The notes beneath the pieces are model-generated. The model was not told the origin of the DNA. It searched no databases and saw only the letters and a list, made by a program, of their open reading frames with translations. A program made the translations under genes and the position numbers. From contig JAVBKX010000025.1 of assembly GCA_031553835.1 (NCBI GenBank), positions 1 to 37,401 on the forward strand: a DNA stretch of 37,401 nt, written 5' to 3'. Positions 1 through 7,325 of this stretch are shown piece by piece. Each line of letters begins with the position of its first letter. Position 1 is the first letter of the stretch. Source of the stretch: JAVBKX01 sp031553835 (GTDB taxonomy: Bacteria > Bacteroidota > Bacteroidia > Bacteroidales > Azobacteroidaceae).

Positions 1-321
1 ACTCTTCGTTTATTTATCCGCGGCTGGCTCGAATACTTCAAGTTGGCAGATATGAAGAAACGACTTCAAACATTGGATGAATGGTATAGGCGCAGGCTTC
101 GAATGTGTATCTGGAAATGTTGGAAGAAAGTGAAAACTCGTCTTATTAACTTATGCAAGTGTGGGATAGATAAAGGAAAAGCATGGGAATGGGCAAATAC
201 CCGAAAGGGTTATTGGCACATATCCGATAGTTTCATCCTTCATCGCGCGTTGAATAACGATAATTTGAGACGAGCCAGCTATCCCTTTCTGATGGACTGT
301 TATCGTAAAGTTGTATCGTAA
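1..321 (+). CDS. Group II intron reverse transcriptase/maturase, C-terminal end (partial)
   Basis: The frame is open from the first base and ends at TAA 319-321, so this is the last ~106 residues of a longer protein that starts outside the window. The sequence carries the usual tail of bacterial group II intron maturases: RGWLEYFKLAD, then LDEWYRRRLRMCIWKCWKK, then a KGYWHISDS segment and a final YPFLMDCYRKVV. This corresponds to the thumb/X domain and the C-terminal DNA-binding part. The protein would splice its own intron and reverse-transcribe it during retrohoming. It is followed directly by intron domains V and VI, which confirms the assignment. Whether the reverse transcriptase domain is intact cannot be seen here. 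Confidence 0.93.
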   Translation, partial: TLRLFIRGWLEYFKLADMKKRLQTLDEWYRRRLRMCIWKCWKKVKTRLINLCKCGIDKGKAWEWANTRKGYWHISDSFILHRALNNDNLRRASYPFLMDCYRKVVS

Positions 322-416
322 GTAAGGAACCGCCGGATGCCGAACGGCACGTCCGGTGGTGTGAGAGGTCGAAAACAAAAGTAGGAGAAAACTACTTTTG
401 TTTTCTCCTACTCGAT
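1..416 (+). mobile_element. Group II intron, 3' portion (domains V and VI)
   Basis: Downstream of the maturase stop is a domain V-like hairpin at about 328-360. Its lower helix pairs ACCGCCGGA with TCCGGTGGT, followed by a GCC/GGC upper helix closed by GAAC, with an AC bulge on the 3' side. Domain VI follows as a 14-bp helix (371-384 with 392-405). The 3' end is placed after CTACTCGAT, near 416, from the usual -AT/-AY intron ending. The stop codon of the minus-strand XRE stub begins only a few bases further on, so the intron sits just beyond the 3' end of that gene. The intron 5' end lies outside the window. Confidence 0.85.
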
Positions 417-418
417 TG

Positions 419-655
419 TTATATATACGCTTGTTTAGCCTTGCTGTCGCGCAGGAATGCGTCAATCATTTTGAACACACACACTTTATCTTCTTCGGGC
501 AGTTTTTGTATCTCGTTAATTTTTTTGACCAATGATTTTTCCGGGACAACGTCAGTTGCTCCAACCAGGTAATCGAGTGAAACTTCGAGAATCTCTGCGA
601 TTTTAGCGGCCATATCAATGGATGGTTTAATCTCGCCCCGGTTGACCGTAGTCTG
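419..655 (-). pseudogene. XRE-family transcriptional regulator, C-terminal remnant
   Basis: The readable frame is VNRGEIKPSIDMAAKIAEIL, followed by EVSLDYLVGATDVV and a helical tail ending KAKQAYI. This is the second half of a lambda-repressor-type HTH domain plus the short C-terminal helix usual in about 110-residue Bacteroidetes XRE proteins. The first ~40 residues, including helices 1-3 of the HTH, are missing. The frame runs straight into the left REP arm (647-717), and no HTH start was found on the far side of the element. An internal ATG at 613 would give 64 residues without a complete DNA-binding domain, so it is called a pseudogene. It is squeezed between the group II intron (right at its stop) and the REP element (at its truncated 5' end). 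Confidence 0.75.
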
Positions 656-717
656 TAGCTTTTACGTTCGGCATAGTCGCTGACTATGTCGGGCTAAAAG
701 CAAGGCTCCTGCCTTGC
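647..717 (+). repeat. REP arm, left copy flanking the RAYT gene
   Basis: This 71-nt arm is the inverted copy of 1405-1475, with 3 mismatches by eye. It contains two small hairpins of its own: CATAGTC/GACTATG around 672-688 and GCAAGGC/GCCTTGC around 700-717. This is the two-stem architecture expected of REP sequences mobilised by RAYT transposases. Its outer edge coincides with the truncation of the XRE gene. Confidence 0.85.
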
Positions 718-807
718 CATGTACAAAATCGTCACAAATTACTGTATGTTAAAATTTGTAGTTACATTTGTTCGGAAATCAATAATTACAACCAAAAGAT
801 TAAAACT

Positions 808-1392
808 ATGAGTACGGGATATCGCATACAAGAACACGACGAGTTACATTATATCACATTCCAAGTGGTGCAGAGGGTTGATGTTTTTAGCAGGCAAGTT
901 TACCGGGATACTTTTATGGAAAGTCTTCGGTTTAACCAACGGCACAAAGGATTATAAATATATGCCTGCGTCATAATGAGCAATCATGTGCATTTGTTAA
1001 TCCGGGTCGGCAGAGAGCGATTGAGCGATACGATACGGGAAATCAAGAGTTTTACGGCACGAAAAATATTAGAAACCATTGCTATAGACACAGAGAGCCG
1101 TAAGGCATGGATGTTGAATATTTTTGAATTTGCAGCCAAGCAACATAAGCGCAATGAAAAATATCAGTTATTGACACATGAGAATCATGCAGAGATTGTT
1201 TATAGCAATGAATTTATGAATCAAAAGATCAATTATATTCACGAGAATCCGGTTCGGGCAGGAATAGTTGTACAAGCAGAAGATTATTTGTATTCCAGTG
1301 CCAGAAACTATGCCGGATTGGAAGGCCTGATAGAGATTGAAGAAATAGTGGTGCCAATAGAAAAAGTAAGATTAATGCGTAGTATAAGATGA
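808..1392 (+). pseudogene. REP-associated tyrosine transposase (RAYT, Y1/HUH) with in-frame stop
   Basis: Reading from ATG 808 gives an N-terminus (MSTGYRIQEHDELHYITFQV) that is continuous in frame with the downstream part but interrupted by TAA at 955-957 (codon 50). The position usually carries GLE-x-YAYVIMSNHVH in relatives, so a GAA to TAA change is the simplest explanation. The rest starts again at ATG 976 and contains the HUH metal-binding motif (SNHVHLL). The YIHENPVRAG segment holds the likely nucleophilic tyrosine, residue 143 of the full frame. These enzymes cut and join single-stranded REP DNA. The gene sits between two inverted 71-nt REP arms. If the ATG at 976 is used, a shortened protein lacking the first beta strand and helix would be made; activity seems unlikely. 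Confidence 0.88.
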
Positions 1393-1404
1393 ATGGCAAT
1401 GTTT

Positions 1405-1475
1405 GCAAGGCAGGAGCCTTGCTTTTAGCCCGACATAGTCAACGACTATGCCGAGCGTACAAGCTACAGACTACG
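1405..1475 (-). repeat. REP arm, right copy flanking the RAYT gene
   Basis: Inverted partner of 647-717. Both arms start at the GCAAGGC hairpin facing the transposase gene and end at the CTACAGACTACG edge. Just outside both edges a similar G-rich string follows (CAACGAGGGGC here; CAACCGGGGC on the reverse strand at the left), which may be the transposase recognition foot. The arm and its partner form a 71-bp inverted repeat around about 690 bp of DNA. Confidence 0.85.
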
Positions 1476-1581
1476 CCAACGAGGGGCATTGAAAATGGAA
1501 CTGATTATTTGGATCAACTAATCACACCTTAATGTCATAAGAATAAAAAAATACAGATATTGTATTAATCATCAAAAATTT

Positions 1582-2027
1582 ATGGAAATGAAACAATTAA
1601 GAATCATAATTTTATTATTATTGACCAGTTTGCTGTTTGCATCTTCTTGTGACCAAAAATAGAAGGGCATCAATATATTTCTATTGTCAATAAATCAGAT
1701 AAAGATATCCGTTGCCAAATGAGATGGCAAATCTATACTGCCCCTTCCGATACTACTTATCATTGTCGCGTTTACTCTGCCCTGATTTTATCTGATTCTG
1801 TATATTTAGAAAAATGTGGCGAATTCGATGAAGGAAAGAGCTGGGAAGATGATTTCACGGTAATACCTTATGTGCAGTTTTTAATAATGGATGCGGAAAT
1901 TTTTAATCACTATTTAAATCAGCCATGTGATACGATTCTTAAGAATGTCCCAATATTGTATCGATATCAACTCACTTTGGAAGATTTGCAACGAATGAAT
2001 TGGACGGTTATCCTCCGTTGGCTATAG
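1582..2027 (+). pseudogene. Small hypothetical lipoprotein, broken by a frameshift
   Basis: ATG 1582 (or 1588) opens a classic lipoprotein signal peptide: KQLRIIILLLLTSLLFASSC, then DQK and a stop at 1660-1662. In the next frame the coding sequence continues without interruption from 1662 (EGHQYISIVNKSDKDIRCQM) to the stop at 2027. The joined product would be a lipidated protein of about 147 residues. The shift lies at an A-rich run (CAAAAATAG, 1653-1662), a plausible slippage site. I do not recognise the domain; the mature part is rich in aromatic residues and has four cysteines. The reading frame starting at ATG 1719 (102 aa) on its own would lack a signal peptide. A sequencing error cannot be excluded. 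Confidence 0.65.
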
Positions 2028-2042
2028 ACTAATGGCATCGCA

Positions 2043-2094
2043 CGTTGAGCGAAGTCTTTGAGTTCGTTCGACAAGGTAGTAGTTTTCAACTACC
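2043..2094 (+). repeat. Second REP family, left arm
   Basis: This 52-nt arm is inverted relative to 2278-2329, with 3 mismatches by eye. It contains two mini-hairpins: a GAAGTC-loop-GA(C/G)TTC stem and GTAGTT-TTC-AACTAC. The sequence differs from the REP arms around the RAYT gene but shares the two-hairpin layout and a CAACG-type outer foot. Confidence 0.8.
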
Positions 2095-2106
2095 AACCAT
2101 CAATTG

Positions 2107-2151
2107 CAACAGCCGTTTTTTAAATAAGATGAAAAACGGCTGTTGTTTTTT
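2107..2151 (+). terminator. Rho-independent terminator inside the REP pair
   Basis: A perfect 14-bp stem (2107-2120 with 2132-2145) around an 11-nt loop is followed by a T-run at 2146-2150. It would end plus-strand transcription coming from the frameshifted lipoprotein gene 80 bp upstream. Confidence 0.8.
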
Positions 2152-2277
2152 AGTTTGATAATAAGTAGAATCTGATTTTTATTTTTACATTTGTCAATCA
2201 TTTTAACTATTGTGTTTTGCAATTGGCATTTTGAATGTTGGCATGATGCGTCAATGACGGAAAACGTATCAAGTGTC

Positions 2278-2329
2278 GGTAGTTAAAAACTACGACCTTG
2301 TCGAACGAAGTCAAAGACTTCGCTCAACG
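2278..2329 (-). repeat. Second REP family, right arm
   Basis: Inverted copy of 2043-2094. The 183 bp between the arms hold the terminator at 2107-2151, a TACATTTG -7-like box at 2186-2193 and no gene, so this is a REP doublet without its own transposase. Between the arm and the methyltransferase start (2330-2450) I see no further feature. Confidence 0.8.
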
Positions 2330-2450
2330 GGGGGCTTATGATAAGCCGACTGAAGATACAGATAGAAAGGAAGTGTTATAAAATATTTTGCACTGAATGA
2401 AACAAGGAGATCAATGTTAGTACAACTTAATTAATTTTTTAACTATAAGA

Positions 2451-3347
2451 ATGAAGAATACATTAGTCAATGCGTTTTATTATATATCCGGAATTTTTTT
2501 TCTTGTTTTAGCCAAAATAAAAAGTGTGACTTTAGAATATACGCCCCGGCCTTTTTCTGAAAAAGAAATCCAACAATCCGTGAAATATGATATGGAAGTG
2601 GTCGATAATTGGTTGAATAGATTGTCCCAATACATCCATGAGGACGGATCGGATTTTATAAAAAACAAAAGCATTTTAGAATTGGGCCCCGGTTCGGATT
2701 TAGGAATAGGATTGTATCTGTTGGGTAAAGGAGCTGAAAAATATACGGCAATCGATGTGTACGATATAGCATCCAAGAGTTCGTCTGAATTTTACCAAGC
2801 CTTATTCCGGTATTTACGAGAAAAGGACATGAATATTTCATTGTTGCAAGAAGAATTAAATAATACTCAAATGGGACACAGCAATAAATTGAATTTTATT
2901 TGTTCCGAAAGTTTTGATATTGTTTCTGCATTAAAGGATGAAAAGATAGATGTTTTTTTTAGTAATGCTGCTTTTGAGCACTTCAATAACATCGAACAAA
3001 CAATTAAAGATGTGACTGAAGTGGCATCTAAAAATGCTGTTTTTGCTATATCGGTAGACCTTAAAACCCATTCCCGGTGGATACGGGATAAAGACCCGAA
3101 TAATATATACAAGTATCCCAATTGGTTGTACAAATTGCTGACTCATCTATCCTCTCCCAATAGAAAAAGGCCGGTTGAGTATCGTAAATTGTTGGAAAAA
3201 TACGGATGGAGTAATATCGTTATTCAACCGGGGAAACAATTGCAGGATGACAAATATGACACTTTGGGTCATCTGAATAAAAGATTCAGGGACCCTGAAA
3301 ATCAGATGGATTATCTGTCGGTACATATTTACGCGACAAAAAGGTAA
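2451..3347 (+). CDS. Class I SAM-dependent methyltransferase
   Basis: A 298-residue protein. Motif I, the SAM-binding glycine loop, reads ILELGPGSDLGIGLYL near residues 75-90. It is followed by an acidic strand end (AIDVYD) and the later DVFFSNAAFEHF segment typical of Methyltransf_11/23-type enzymes. The N-terminus has one hydrophobic stretch (residues 5-22) before KSVTLEY, which may anchor it or pack against the fold. The substrate cannot be told from sequence; no catalytic residue outside the SAM site stands out. It lies alone between a REP pair and RHS debris, upstream of two glycosyltransferases, so a role in polysaccharide or glycan decoration is possible but only inferred. The next ~500 bp contain no intact gene. 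Confidence 0.8.
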   Translation: MKNTLVNAFYYISGIFFLVLAKIKSVTLEYTPRPFSEKEIQQSVKYDMEVVDNWLNRLSQYIHEDGSDFIKNKSILELGPGSDLGIGLYLLGKGAEKYTAIDVYDIASKSSSEFYQALFRYLREKDMNISLLQEELNNTQMGHSNKLNFICSESFDIVSALKDEKIDVFFSNAAFEHFNNIEQTIKDVTEVASKNAVFAISVDLKTHSRWIRDKDPNNIYKYPNWLYKLLTHLSSPNRKRPVEYRKLLEKYGWSNIVIQPGKQLQDDKYDTLGHLNKRFRDPENQMDYLSVHIYATKR

Positions 3348-3487
3348 GAACTTTCGTTTTTAACGCTTCTTTTCGCCTGAGGGTGCCCGGCTTTCAAGCG
3401 AATGCCACGGGAACGTCATTGTGAGCCGTTTTCAGCGAAGCAATCTTAACTAATCCCTGTTGGGAAATACTTTCCAGTGGGACAACC

Positions 3488-3565
3488 CAAAAATTTGATT
3501 ATATTTACACGCCTGAAGGCTTGTTGGCGATTGCCATCAAAACCAACGGCACGCGTTCTTTGTAG
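3488..3565 (+). pseudogene. RHS-repeat protein fragment
   Basis: A 25-codon stretch reads QKFDYIYTPEGLLAIAIKTN and then GTRSL before a TAG stop. YxYTPEGL...I..KTNGT.SLY is the repeat signature just before the RHS core in Bacteroidetes RHS/YD proteins. There is no start and no flanking repeat, so this is a relic of a larger polymorphic-toxin-type gene. Confidence 0.65.
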
Positions 3566-3585
3566 TTTCTCCGGCGAAAAAAATA

Positions 3586-3638
3586 ATAGGTTATTTTTTT
3601 TCTTTCAATTGAATCAGTTGAAAAGAAAAAAATCCTAT
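3586..3638. repeat. Imperfect AT-rich inverted repeat
   Basis: The left half (ATAGGTTA then a T-run, CTTTCAA) pairs with the right half (TTGAAAAG, A-run, TCCTAT) with one or two bulges around a short loop. It sits immediately before a TATCTTTG -7-like box (3636-3643) that could serve the glycosyltransferase pair downstream. Purpose unknown. Confidence 0.45.
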
Positions 3639-3651
3639 CTTTGAGCAGCTA

Positions 3652-3843
3652 ATGAGGCTCAAACCACGATATCAAAATGGGGTCATTAAAAGACTGAATA
3701 CCATCCGGAAACCGGAGGGTTTACTGTATGCTTATTGTATGAATAACCCGATGAAATATACCGGCCCCAAGGGAGAATTTTTGGGTTTGGTGATACGGGG
3801 ATTGAGTTTTGTTGGAGGTTTCCTTGCTAATGCGTTACGTTAA
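3652..3843 (+). pseudogene. RHS core C-terminal fragment
   Basis: The 63-codon frame contains YAYCMNNPMKYTGPKGEF, a slightly degraded form of the RHS-associated core ending (YAY..NNPL.YTDPSGE). After it comes a short hydrophobic tail (LGLVIRGLSFVGGFLANALR). In intact RHS proteins this motif marks the cut point before a variable toxin domain. Here the upstream shell is absent and the tail ends after about 20 residues, so no toxin is encoded. With the fragment at 3488 it shows that an RHS locus once occupied this site. Confidence 0.7.
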
Positions 3844-3854
3844 CAATCACAGAA

Positions 3855-4952
3855 ATGGAAAAAATAAACATTTGTTCTTTAAAGGACCCGAAAAACCCTA
3901 AAACATGGTCGGGAACGCCTTTCAATTTATACAATGAATTAGAAAAATTAAATTGTCTTGCCGTTACTTTTTCTTCAATGCCAACATCTAATATTGTAAA
4001 AAAACTTGTCGAAAAAATTTATTACAATAATTCAAAAAATACGGAACGGGGGATTCTAAGTCGGTATCTGAATTCGGAGCGTGTAAAACGAATGACAAAA
4101 AACAGCAGTTCCAACTTGACCTTGCATTTGGGCACTTTAGATTTACCTTTTTTTATTTTTCCTAAAAACCAAAAGCATTATTTGTTCTGCGATATCACTT
4201 GGAACTTGTGGTCATTGCATTCAACTCAAATGCAAGGCTATAAGGGTAAATTATTAAAAGATGCGGAAAGATTAGAGCAAAAATCGTATGATCAGATGGA
4301 GCATATATTTACGATAAGTGAATACGTAAAGGAGGATCTGATAACTCATTACAAAATAAATCCTGAAAAAATCAGTGTTGTAGGTACGGGATTAGGCGTC
4401 ATCCAACCGTATTTCGGCAAAAAAGATTATTCTAATGGCAAAATATTATTTGTTGCTAAAGGCAGGTTTGAAGATAAGGGAGGAAATTTAGTTCTTAAAG
4501 CATTTGAAATGGCGTCAAAAATTAATCCGAACTTAGAATTAATAATTGTCGGTCAAAATGAATATACCGAACAGCTAAAAGGAAAAAACATAAAAACATT
4601 TGGGTTTATTCCCATTGAAGAGTTACAAAATATTTTTAATGAGTGCTCGTTATTTTTAATGCCTGCAATCAACGAGCCTTGGGGTTTGGTTTATTTAGAA
4701 GCACTTGCCTGTAAAATGCCAATTGTTGGATTAAATAAAAATAGTTTCCCCGAAATATCCCAACATGGGAAGTATGGTTTTGGCTTAAATGATAAAGATC
4801 CGGAAAAATTATGTAAAATATTGATCGAAGCCTTCTCCGACAACAAAAAAATGGAAAAAATGGGGAAAGCCGGACAGGAGTTTTGTTTAGAAAAATTTTC
4901 ATGGAGTAACACAGGTTCAAAAATAATGAGTGTAATATGCCAACGTTTATAG
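3855..4952 (+). CDS. Glycosyltransferase, GT4 family (GT-B fold)
   Basis: A 365-residue retaining glycosyltransferase. The C-terminal Rossmann domain (from about residue 195) has FVAKGRFEDKGGNLVLKAFE for sugar-nucleotide binding. The GT4 E-x7-E signature, EPWGLVYLEALACKMPIV, starts near residue 274, followed by PEIS. The N-terminal acceptor domain is less conserved and includes LHLGTLDLPFF. It would move a sugar from a nucleotide donor onto a glycan or lipid-linked acceptor on the cytoplasmic side; donor and acceptor are unknown. The 3' end overlaps the next gene by 16 nt, so the two are likely translated together. The start ATG lies 11 bp after the RHS relic. Confidence 0.88.
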   Translation: MEKINICSLKDPKNPKTWSGTPFNLYNELEKLNCLAVTFSSMPTSNIVKKLVEKIYYNNSKNTERGILSRYLNSERVKRMTKNSSSNLTLHLGTLDLPFFIFPKNQKHYLFCDITWNLWSLHSTQMQGYKGKLLKDAERLEQKSYDQMEHIFTISEYVKEDLITHYKINPEKISVVGTGLGVIQPYFGKKDYSNGKILFVAKGRFEDKGGNLVLKAFEMASKINPNLELIIVGQNEYTEQLKGKNIKTFGFIPIEELQNIFNECSLFLMPAINEPWGLVYLEALACKMPIVGLNKNSFPEISQHGKYGFGLNDKDPEKLCKILIEAFSDNKKMEKMGKAGQEFCLEKFSWSNTGSKIMSVICQRL

Positions 4953-5920
4953 TCATAACATCTATTTTCAGTCCAACTGAATCTATTATTAAATTCGCGA
5001 ATAAAACAGATTATCAACTTATTGTTGTAGGAGATAAAAAATCTCCCGAAAATTGGTATTATGAGAATGTTGATTATGTTTCTGTAAAAAAACAAGAGTC
5101 TTTTGATTTCAATTTGATTAAAGTATTGCCCTATAATCATTATTGCCGAAAAATGATAGGGTATCTAAAAGCCATTAAAGAAGGGGCGGATTTCATTGTG
5201 GATACTGATGATGACAATATCCCTAATGAAAGATGGACATTTCCCGAATTTGAACAAAAATATGATTGTATCTCTGAAAATAACGGTTTCGTAAATATTT
5301 ACCAACTATATACATCGCAAAAGATTTGGGCTCGAGGTCTCCCTCTACAGTTAATAAATAAGCAGTTCGATTTAGAAAGTTGTTTAACAAAAAAACAATG
5401 TCGTGTTGGCATTTGGCAAGGGTTGGCTGATGAAGATCCCGATGTAGATGCGATATATCGTTTAACAAATGATACGCCATGTTATTTTAAAGAACGTGAG
5501 CCTGTCGTTTTGGGAAAAGGAACGCTTAGCCCTTTTAATACCCAAAACACTATGGTTAGAAAAGAATTGTTTCCATTGATGTATTTGCCTACTTATGTAA
5601 CATTTAGATTCACAGATATTTTACGAGGGCTGATTGCTCAACCTATTATGTGGTTATATGATTATCAGTTGGGGTTTACCAATGCGACAGTAGTTCAAAA
5701 AAGGAATCCCCATGACTATATGAAAGATTTCATTTCCGAAATACCAATGTATCAATATACTGAAAGAGTTATTGAGTTGGTCTCCGGTTCGATCTCAGGT
5801 TCCGAAAGCATTGAAACAAATCTTTATAACGCGTACAAAACATTATATAACGAAAACATCGTTTGTGAAAAAGAATTAATTACGTTAGAAGCATGGCTGG
5901 AAGATCTAAAAAACCAATAA
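4937..5920 (+). CDS. STELLO/DUF288-type putative glycosyltransferase
   Basis: A 327-residue protein. The N-terminus FIVITSIFSPTESIIKFA and then LIVVGDKKSPENW, followed by the LPYNHYCRKMIGYLKAI block and the acidic DTDDDNIPNE motif, match the STELLO (DUF288) family. That family is best known from plant Golgi proteins acting with cellulose synthase and from scattered bacterial and nematode proteins. The DTDDDN string looks like the DxD metal/nucleotide-sugar site of a GT-A fold. No membrane segment or signal peptide is visible, unlike plant members. It overlaps the upstream GT4 gene by 16 nt, so the pair probably builds one glycan. Acceptor and donor are unknown. A 45-bp gap separates it from the convergent radical SAM gene. 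Confidence 0.82.
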   Translation: MPTFIVITSIFSPTESIIKFANKTDYQLIVVGDKKSPENWYYENVDYVSVKKQESFDFNLIKVLPYNHYCRKMIGYLKAIKEGADFIVDTDDDNIPNERWTFPEFEQKYDCISENNGFVNIYQLYTSQKIWARGLPLQLINKQFDLESCLTKKQCRVGIWQGLADEDPDVDAIYRLTNDTPCYFKEREPVVLGKGTLSPFNTQNTMVRKELFPLMYLPTYVTFRFTDILRGLIAQPIMWLYDYQLGFTNATVVQKRNPHDYMKDFISEIPMYQYTERVIELVSGSISGSESIETNLYNAYKTLYNENIVCEKELITLEAWLEDLKNQ

Positions 5921-5965
5921 ACAGGGATTCTTTGTGTTCGGAAGTTTGAGAAACGCACCTGCATC

Positions 5966-7288
5966 TCATTCAAATGCAAAAGGTTTGTCTGCAGGTGATT
6001 TATATTGATTTTCCTCAAAGAAAAATTTCTTTTCGCCGAATGCCGGCTTCAATTGATCAAACCAGGTTGCTTTCGGATTGTATTCGGCAAAAAACGGAAT
6101 ATGCACCCACCGGGGATTACGCCCCTGGATAAAGCGCAGTACAAATACTTTTTCTCCCCGTATTTCCTGCACACCCAATACTTGTATTTTACCGGCATGG
6201 TCGCTCATGCTTGGCCCTCGCACAGTACGGCACAATCCACTGACATTCCGGTATGCTTTACGAAATAGTTGCCAGCATTTTTCCAACGGCAGTTCAAAAT
6301 AGGCTTTGGCCCCCGTATCGCGGGCGATAAACATATAATAAGGAATACATCCCAAGTCCACTTGTTTGCGCCACATTTCTGTCCACAATTCAGGTTTATC
6401 ATTGATATTGCGCAGCAATGGCGATTGCGTACGAATCTGAGCGCCGGTAGATAAAATTCGTTTGATCGCTTTGGTGACCGCTTCTGTTGACAGTTCTACA
6501 GGATGATTAAAATGCGCCTGAATGGACAGATTTTTACCCGAAGCGGTGATATCTTCAAACAGTCGTATCATTTCATCGCTGTCTTCATCTGTCAAAAATC
6601 GATAAGGCCAATAAGACAATGATTTCGTTCCGATACGGATCGAATGAATATGGTTAAATCCGGGAGTAAGTAAAGGACGGATATAACCGGCCAGGATTTG
6701 GGCATTCATCACCATCGGATCGCCACCGGTAAACAAAATATCGGTTACTTCTCTATGTAAACGCAGATATTTCAGCAACAAATCCACTTCTTTCATCGCG
6801 AACTTCAATTCATTCATGCCCGAAAACTGCGGCCAACGGAAACAAAATGTGCAATAAGCGTGACAAGTTTGTCCCTGGCTTGGAAAAAACAATACGGTTT
6901 CCGGATATTTATGCTGAATTCCTTTCAATTTGATTTCGCCCAAATAAGGCACATTATGTTCTTGTCCGGCAGGATTCGGATTCAACGACAACCGGATTTG
7001 CTGTACCTTTTGCTCTGTCAAAGACGGATCGGCTCTTTCTGCCAACAATTTGGCGACAGCATCATAATGTTTTTTATTCAGCATTTCTTTGCGTGGAAAA
7101 TTCAACGTAAACATCGGATCGGTGTCCACGTGGTTCCAATTGATCAATTCATCAACGACATAGTTATTGGTTTTAAAAGGGAGTACCCTTCCCACTACCT
7201 CGATATCACTTTTTATTTCATCGCTTACAGATTCCATTTGCGGAATTGAAAGGTAGTTACGTAAGGAATATGAGATTATTTTTTTCAT
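5966..7288 (-). CDS. KamA-family radical SAM aminomutase, substrate probably not lysine
   Basis: A 440-residue protein of the lysine 2,3-aminomutase family. C142, C146 and C149 (CHAYCTFC) form the CX3CX2C site for the [4Fe-4S]/SAM cluster, followed by TGGDP at 187-191. K367 (HAGKIQVLG) aligns with the PLP lysine, K337 of the Clostridium subterminale enzyme. Residues 323-367 align with 293-337 of that enzyme without a gap (F331/F301, P334/P304, G351/G321, C353/C323 agree). In that register the two aspartates that hold the lysine side chain, D293 and D330, are R323 and S360 here. An amino-group 1,2-shift on another amino acid, perhaps one with an acidic side chain as in glutamate 2,3-aminomutase, is inferred. 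It follows the DUF4954 gene by 37 bp on the same strand and is probably co-transcribed. Confidence 0.85.
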   Translation of the reverse strand: MKKIISYSLRNYLSIPQMESVSDEIKSDIEVVGRVLPFKTNNYVVDELINWNHVDTDPMFTLNFPRKEMLNKKHYDAVAKLLAERADPSLTEQKVQQIRLSLNPNPAGQEHNVPYLGEIKLKGIQHKYPETVLFFPSQGQTCHAYCTFCFRWPQFSGMNELKFAMKEVDLLLKYLRLHREVTDILFTGGDPMVMNAQILAGYIRPLLTPGFNHIHSIRIGTKSLSYWPYRFLTDEDSDEMIRLFEDITASGKNLSIQAHFNHPVELSTEAVTKAIKRILSTGAQIRTQSPLLRNINDKPELWTEMWRKQVDLGCIPYYMFIARDTGAKAYFELPLEKCWQLFRKAYRNVSGLCRTVRGPSMSDHAGKIQVLGVQEIRGEKVFVLRFIQGRNPRWVHIPFFAEYNPKATWFDQLKPAFGEKKFFFEENQYKSPADKPFAFE

Positions 7289-7325
7289 AGTACGAATGAA
7301 ATAACAATAATAGTACTGCGTTCAA

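Noticed and set aside
371..411. Hairpin followed by pyrimidines read as a terminator
   Set aside because: Position and sequence (after domain V, before CTACTCGAT) fit domain VI of the group II intron better than a terminator, although it could weakly serve as one.
955..957. Recoding (selenocysteine or read-through) at the RAYT stop
   Set aside because: The codon is TAA, not TGA, and no recoding signal is apparent; simple mutation is more likely.
1464..1533. Short plus-strand frame ending RGIENGTDYLDQLITP
   Set aside because: It begins inside the REP arm without a start codon and I cannot place it in a family; it may be the last codons of a lost gene or chance.
3652..3843. Small toxin gene after the RHS core motif
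   Set aside because: Only about 20 residues follow the core end, they are hydrophobic and unlike any toxin I know, and there is no immunity gene.
5782..5800. tRNA T-arm-like GGTTCGATCTC
   Set aside because: It lies inside the STELLO-type coding sequence and no acceptor stem or anticodon arm can be folded around it.
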